Source: Bog-532 sp036495425
Lineage (GTDB): Bacteria > Actinomycetota > Actinomycetes > Streptosporangiales > Streptosporangiaceae
Length of the DNA stretch: 6,860 nt
Direction: 5' to 3'
Assembly (NCBI GenBank): GCA_036495425.1
Contig: DASXMW010000328.1
Coordinates: forward strand, 1-6,860
Positions 5,101 through 6,860 of this stretch are shown here, piece after piece. The notes beneath the pieces are model-generated. The model did not search any database. It saw nothing but the letters and a program-made list of their open reading frames with translations, and had not been told where the DNA came from. A program made the translations under genes and the position numbers. Within the stretch, counting starts at the first letter, position 1. Each line of letters opens with the position of its first letter.

Positions 5101-6744
5101 TCAGGGCAGGGACCACTGCTGGTTGGCGCCGCCGGTGCAGTCCCAGATCTCCAGCTGGGTGCCGGGGGTCGTCGACCAGCCGGTGTCGTCGAGACACTTG
5201 TTCGATTGCGGGTTGTACAGCGAGCCGTTGGATTGCGGGATGAAGACCTGGGCGCCAGTGTTGTTGCAGTCGTACAGGTCCACCGCAGTCCCGTTGGCGG
5301 TCCCGGCGCCGTTGATATCCAGGCACTTCCCGAGGGCGTGCAGGGTGCTGCCCGCCTGGACCACCGTCCACTGCTGGGCGTTGGTCCCGTTGCAGGTGTA
5401 GACCTGCACCGGCGTGAAGTTGGCGGAGCTGGCGCCGCGGACGTCCATGCACAGGCCGCCGTAACCGACGACCTGGCCGGTCCCGTTGCCGCCGCCGCCA
5501 CCGCCGCCACCGCCGCCGCCGCCACCGCCGGATCCGGAGCCACCGGTGGTGTAAGCCGCGACGTACTGCACGCTCATGGTGCCGCCGGACGTGGTGGAAC
5601 CGCTCGGCGACGTACAGCCGCAGACGCCATTGGGAAAACCGCCGCCCATGGCCAGGTCGAAGATGATCGACAGGTTGTGGTCGAACGCCGCCTGCCAGGT
5701 CGAGGTGCCCACCTGGCTCTCGGACACCGAGAAGTACTGGTTGCCGTCGAGGTAGAAGGTGATCGACTCGTTCGAGGCGTTGGTGCGGTTCTCGATCATC
5801 GTGTACGTGTGGTAGCCGGTCTGGCAGCCGGAGCAGGCGCGGAGCCCGCTGCCGATGCCGTTGGTCTCGTTGCACGGGCCGCCGGGATCGACACCGCAGT
5901 GGATGGTCCCGGCCAGCTCGGACAGGGCGTTGACGTCTTCCATGATGTCGATCTCGCCATTTTCCGGCCACTGGCCGGGGCCGAGCATCCAGAACGCCGG
6001 CCAGTAGCCGAGGCCGTTGCCCGGGTTGGGCTGCTGGATCGACGCGGTGACTTCGAGTTGACCGCCGGCCGGGGCGCCGACGTTGGCGGAGCTGGTCTGG
6101 ATCCGGCCCGAGGTCCAGCTGCTGCCCGAACCGAGCGCGGTGAGGTCCAGGTCACCGTTCCCGTCCAGGTGCACGTTGCTGGTCGAGTTGGTCATGGTTT
6201 CGATCTCGCCGGTGCCGAAGTTCGAGCCGGGGCCGGTGTCGTAGATCCAGTTGCCGTCCACGCCCGAGCCGGACGACCCGTTGAAGTCGTCACTGAACTG
6301 GGTGGTCCAGCCGGACGGCGCGCCGGGGACGGCCGCGGGCGAGGCGGCCGAGGCCTTGACGCGGGCGCTGGCGGGGATGGTACGGGCCGCGGTGCCGGCC
6401 CGGGCGGCTTGGGCGGCCGGGGCGGCTTGGGCGGCGGTGGCTGCTTTGGCTGTGGTGTGGGCCGGGGCAGCGGTGGCGCCGGAGGCGGCCGGGGCGGTCA
6501 ATGCGAAAACCGGAAGGGCGGCCGCGACCGCGGCCAGGGCCGTGCGCCGCGCCAGGCGCATGGTGCGGCGGCGGGTACGGGCGGTCGAGGGCCTGGCGGC
6601 CTCGGCGTTGCCGTTGCCGTTGGCGTTGGCGTTGGCGTTGGCGGGGCCAGACGCGAAGTGGCTGGTCAGCGGGTCCAGCCCTGCGCGCGTGGCGGTCCTT
6701 GGGTGTGCTCTGTCCCCCCGAGCTGGTTGTCGTCTACCAAACAT
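5101..6744 (-). CDS. Secreted GH16 glycoside hydrolase (probable endo-beta-1,3-glucanase) with C-terminal ricin-B/CBM13 domain
   Basis: The 547-residue product hydrolyses an external polysaccharide, most likely a beta-1,3-glucan such as laminarin or fungal wall glucan; the exact substrate is inferred. After a 61-residue extension comes a signal peptide starting near M62 (MRLARRTALAAVAAALPVFA, probable cleavage after SGA at 90). Arginine pairs around 58-67 make Tat export possible. Residues 91-140 are an Ala/Thr-rich spacer. The GH16 domain spans about 145-400: GYWPAFWML (246-254) and GEIDIMED (263-270) hold the catalytic ExDxxE with E264 as nucleophile, D266, and E269 as acid/base. Six cysteines (283, 291, 304, 307, 375, 377) may form disulfides. 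A Gly/Ser linker with 14 consecutive glycines (406-419) leads to three beta-trefoil repeats with cysteine pairs 432/451, 474/493 and 517/536 and QxW motifs at 457-459 and 542-544. The start at 6744 is favoured because the predicted transcript begins about 48 nt upstream. Confidence 0.92.
   Translation of the reverse strand: MFGRRQPARGDRAHPRTATRAGLDPLTSHFASGPANANANANGNGNAEAARPSTARTRRRTMRLARRTALAAVAAALPVFALTAPAASGATAAPAHTTAKAATAAQAAPAAQAARAGTAARTIPASARVKASAASPAAVPGAPSGWTTQFSDDFNGSSGSGVDGNWIYDTGPGSNFGTGEIETMTNSTSNVHLDGNGDLDLTALGSGSSWTSGRIQTSSANVGAPAGGQLEVTASIQQPNPGNGLGYWPAFWMLGPGQWPENGEIDIMEDVNALSELAGTIHCGVDPGGPCNETNGIGSGLRACSGCQTGYHTYTMIENRTNASNESITFYLDGNQYFSVSESQVGTSTWQAAFDHNLSIIFDLAMGGGFPNGVCGCTSPSGSTTSGGTMSVQYVAAYTTGGSGSGGGGGGGGGGGGGGNGTGQVVGYGGLCMDVRGASSANFTPVQVYTCNGTNAQQWTVVQAGSTLHALGKCLDINGAGTANGTAVDLYDCNNTGAQVFIPQSNGSLYNPQSNKCLDDTGWSTTPGTQLEIWDCTGGANQQWSLP
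5488..5529 (-). repeat. GGC/GGT triplet run encoding a 14-glycine linker
   Basis: Fourteen consecutive glycine codons, GGC with scattered GGT, join the catalytic domain to the lectin domain. The run is flanked by GGSGS on one side and NGTG on the other. Such flexible linkers are usual between modules of actinobacterial secreted hydrolases, and the triplet run is likely to vary in length between strains. Confidence 0.9.
6402..6435 (-). repeat. Two-copy 16-bp direct repeat in the Ala-rich spacer
   Basis: GGGCGGCTTGGGCGGC occurs at 6402-6417 and again at 6420-6435, a period of 18 bp. On the coding strand it encodes AAQAAP followed by AAQAAR between the signal peptide and the catalytic domain. 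It is a low-complexity spacer and not a functional site. Confidence 0.7.
6606..6643 (-). repeat. Hexanucleotide tandem repeat (CGTTGG/CGTTGC, about 6.3 copies)
   Basis: Two CGTTGC units followed by four CGTTGG units run from 6606 to 6641 on the plus strand, with a partial unit after them. On the coding strand they give Ala-Asn four times and then Gly-Asn twice, in the region before the signal peptide of the GH16 enzyme. The unit is a multiple of three, so a change in copy number would lengthen or shorten the protein without shifting the frame. Confidence 0.9.
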
Positions 6745-6771
6745 CGGCGCCCACTTTCTCGGTTTATTAAC

Positions 6772-6784
6772 AGGAAAGTTTCCT
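6772..6784. promoter_or_regulatory. Palindromic operator AGGAAAGTTTCCT upstream of the GH16 gene
   Basis: A perfect 6+1+6 palindrome, AGGAAA-G-TTTCCT, lies 27 nt before the ATG and about 8-20 nt after the predicted transcription start. From memory, boxes of the GGAAA-N-TTTCC type occur upstream of secreted glycoside hydrolase genes in actinobacteria and are linked to ROK-family repressors such as CsnR, which controls a chitosanase in Streptomyces lividans. The position suits a repressor that blocks transcription until a sugar inducer binds. The regulator gene is not in the window. Confidence 0.7.
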
Positions 6785-6798
6785 ATTGGGCGCTACTG

Positions 6799-6827
6799 AA
6801 CGTATCGCCACACCCGCGTGTCGTCAA
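6799..6827 (-). promoter_or_regulatory. Probable housekeeping-sigma promoter of the GH16 gene
   Basis: On the minus strand TTGACG (6827-6822) is followed after 17 nt by TACGTT (6804-6799). This fits the TTGACN and TANNNT elements used by the main actinobacterial sigma factor. It predicts a start near 6792 and a leader of about 48 nt. No other pair in the 116 nt upstream of the gene fits as well. Confidence 0.65.
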
Positions 6828-6860
6828 TAGAGCAGTTGCGGTTATTACAGAGCCTGAATT

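Noticed and set aside
5488..5529. GCC-triplet array considered as a possible CRISPR or intergenic repeat
   Set aside because: It lies in frame inside the GH16 gene and simply encodes the polyglycine linker; there are no spacers.
6251..6799. Plus-strand Ala-rich frame (182 codons) opposite the N-terminal part of the GH16 gene
   Set aside because: It is antisense to the signal peptide, spacer and promoter of a well-supported gene, and its Ala-rich content mirrors the codon bias of the opposite strand.
6811..6822. ACAC...GTGT inverted repeat within the spacer of the GH16 promoter
   Set aside because: A 4-bp arm is too short to support a binding site.

Overview
The window is very GC-rich. Its genes have strongly G/C-biased third codon positions and alanine-rich proteins, and the left end carries an operon typical of Actinomycetota. 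This fits a high-GC, filamentous or soil-type actinobacterium; I cannot name the genus. All convincing genes lie on the minus strand, so transcription runs from high to low coordinates. The long plus-strand reading frames are high-GC shadows of these genes.

Left part (1-3114), read in the direction of transcription: a four-transmembrane membrane protein with two predicted extracytoplasmic helical regions (GlnX-like), then an alanine-rich cytoplasmic coiled-coil protein of 412 residues, then the start of a PknG-type serine/threonine kinase gene that runs off the left edge. The coiled-coil gene and the kinase gene overlap by 4 nt (GTGA) and are probably translationally coupled. In mycobacteria GlnX, the amino-acid-binding lipoprotein GlnH and PknG form a pathway that senses amino acids outside the cell and adjusts central carbon and nitrogen metabolism. 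Here the gene between the membrane sensor and the kinase is not a solute-binding protein but the coiled-coil protein.

Middle (3115-5100): a 413-nt gap with an AT-richer patch probably holds the control region of the glnX-like operon and the end of gnd. Next is a complete 6-phosphogluconate dehydrogenase gene (gnd, 3528-4973) of the oxidative pentose phosphate pathway. A perfect 16-bp hairpin (5026-5061) separates gnd from the gene upstream.

Right part (5101-6860): a secreted family-16 glycoside hydrolase (probably an endo-beta-1,3-glucanase) with an export signal, an Ala-rich spacer, the catalytic domain, a 14-glycine linker and a C-terminal ricin-B/CBM13 sugar-binding domain. Its upstream region shows a good housekeeping-type promoter (TTGACG, 17 nt, TACGTT). 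A perfect 13-bp palindrome (AGGAAAGTTTCCT) lies just after the predicted transcription start. This arrangement suggests repression by a sugar-responsive regulator, and it is the clearest regulatory signal in the window.

Most of the window is recognisable chromosome. I see no tRNA, rRNA, CRISPR array, insertion sequence or phage gene. The points most worth following up are the operator of the glucanase, its unusual N-terminal extension with a hexanucleotide repeat, and the make-up of the pknG operon.
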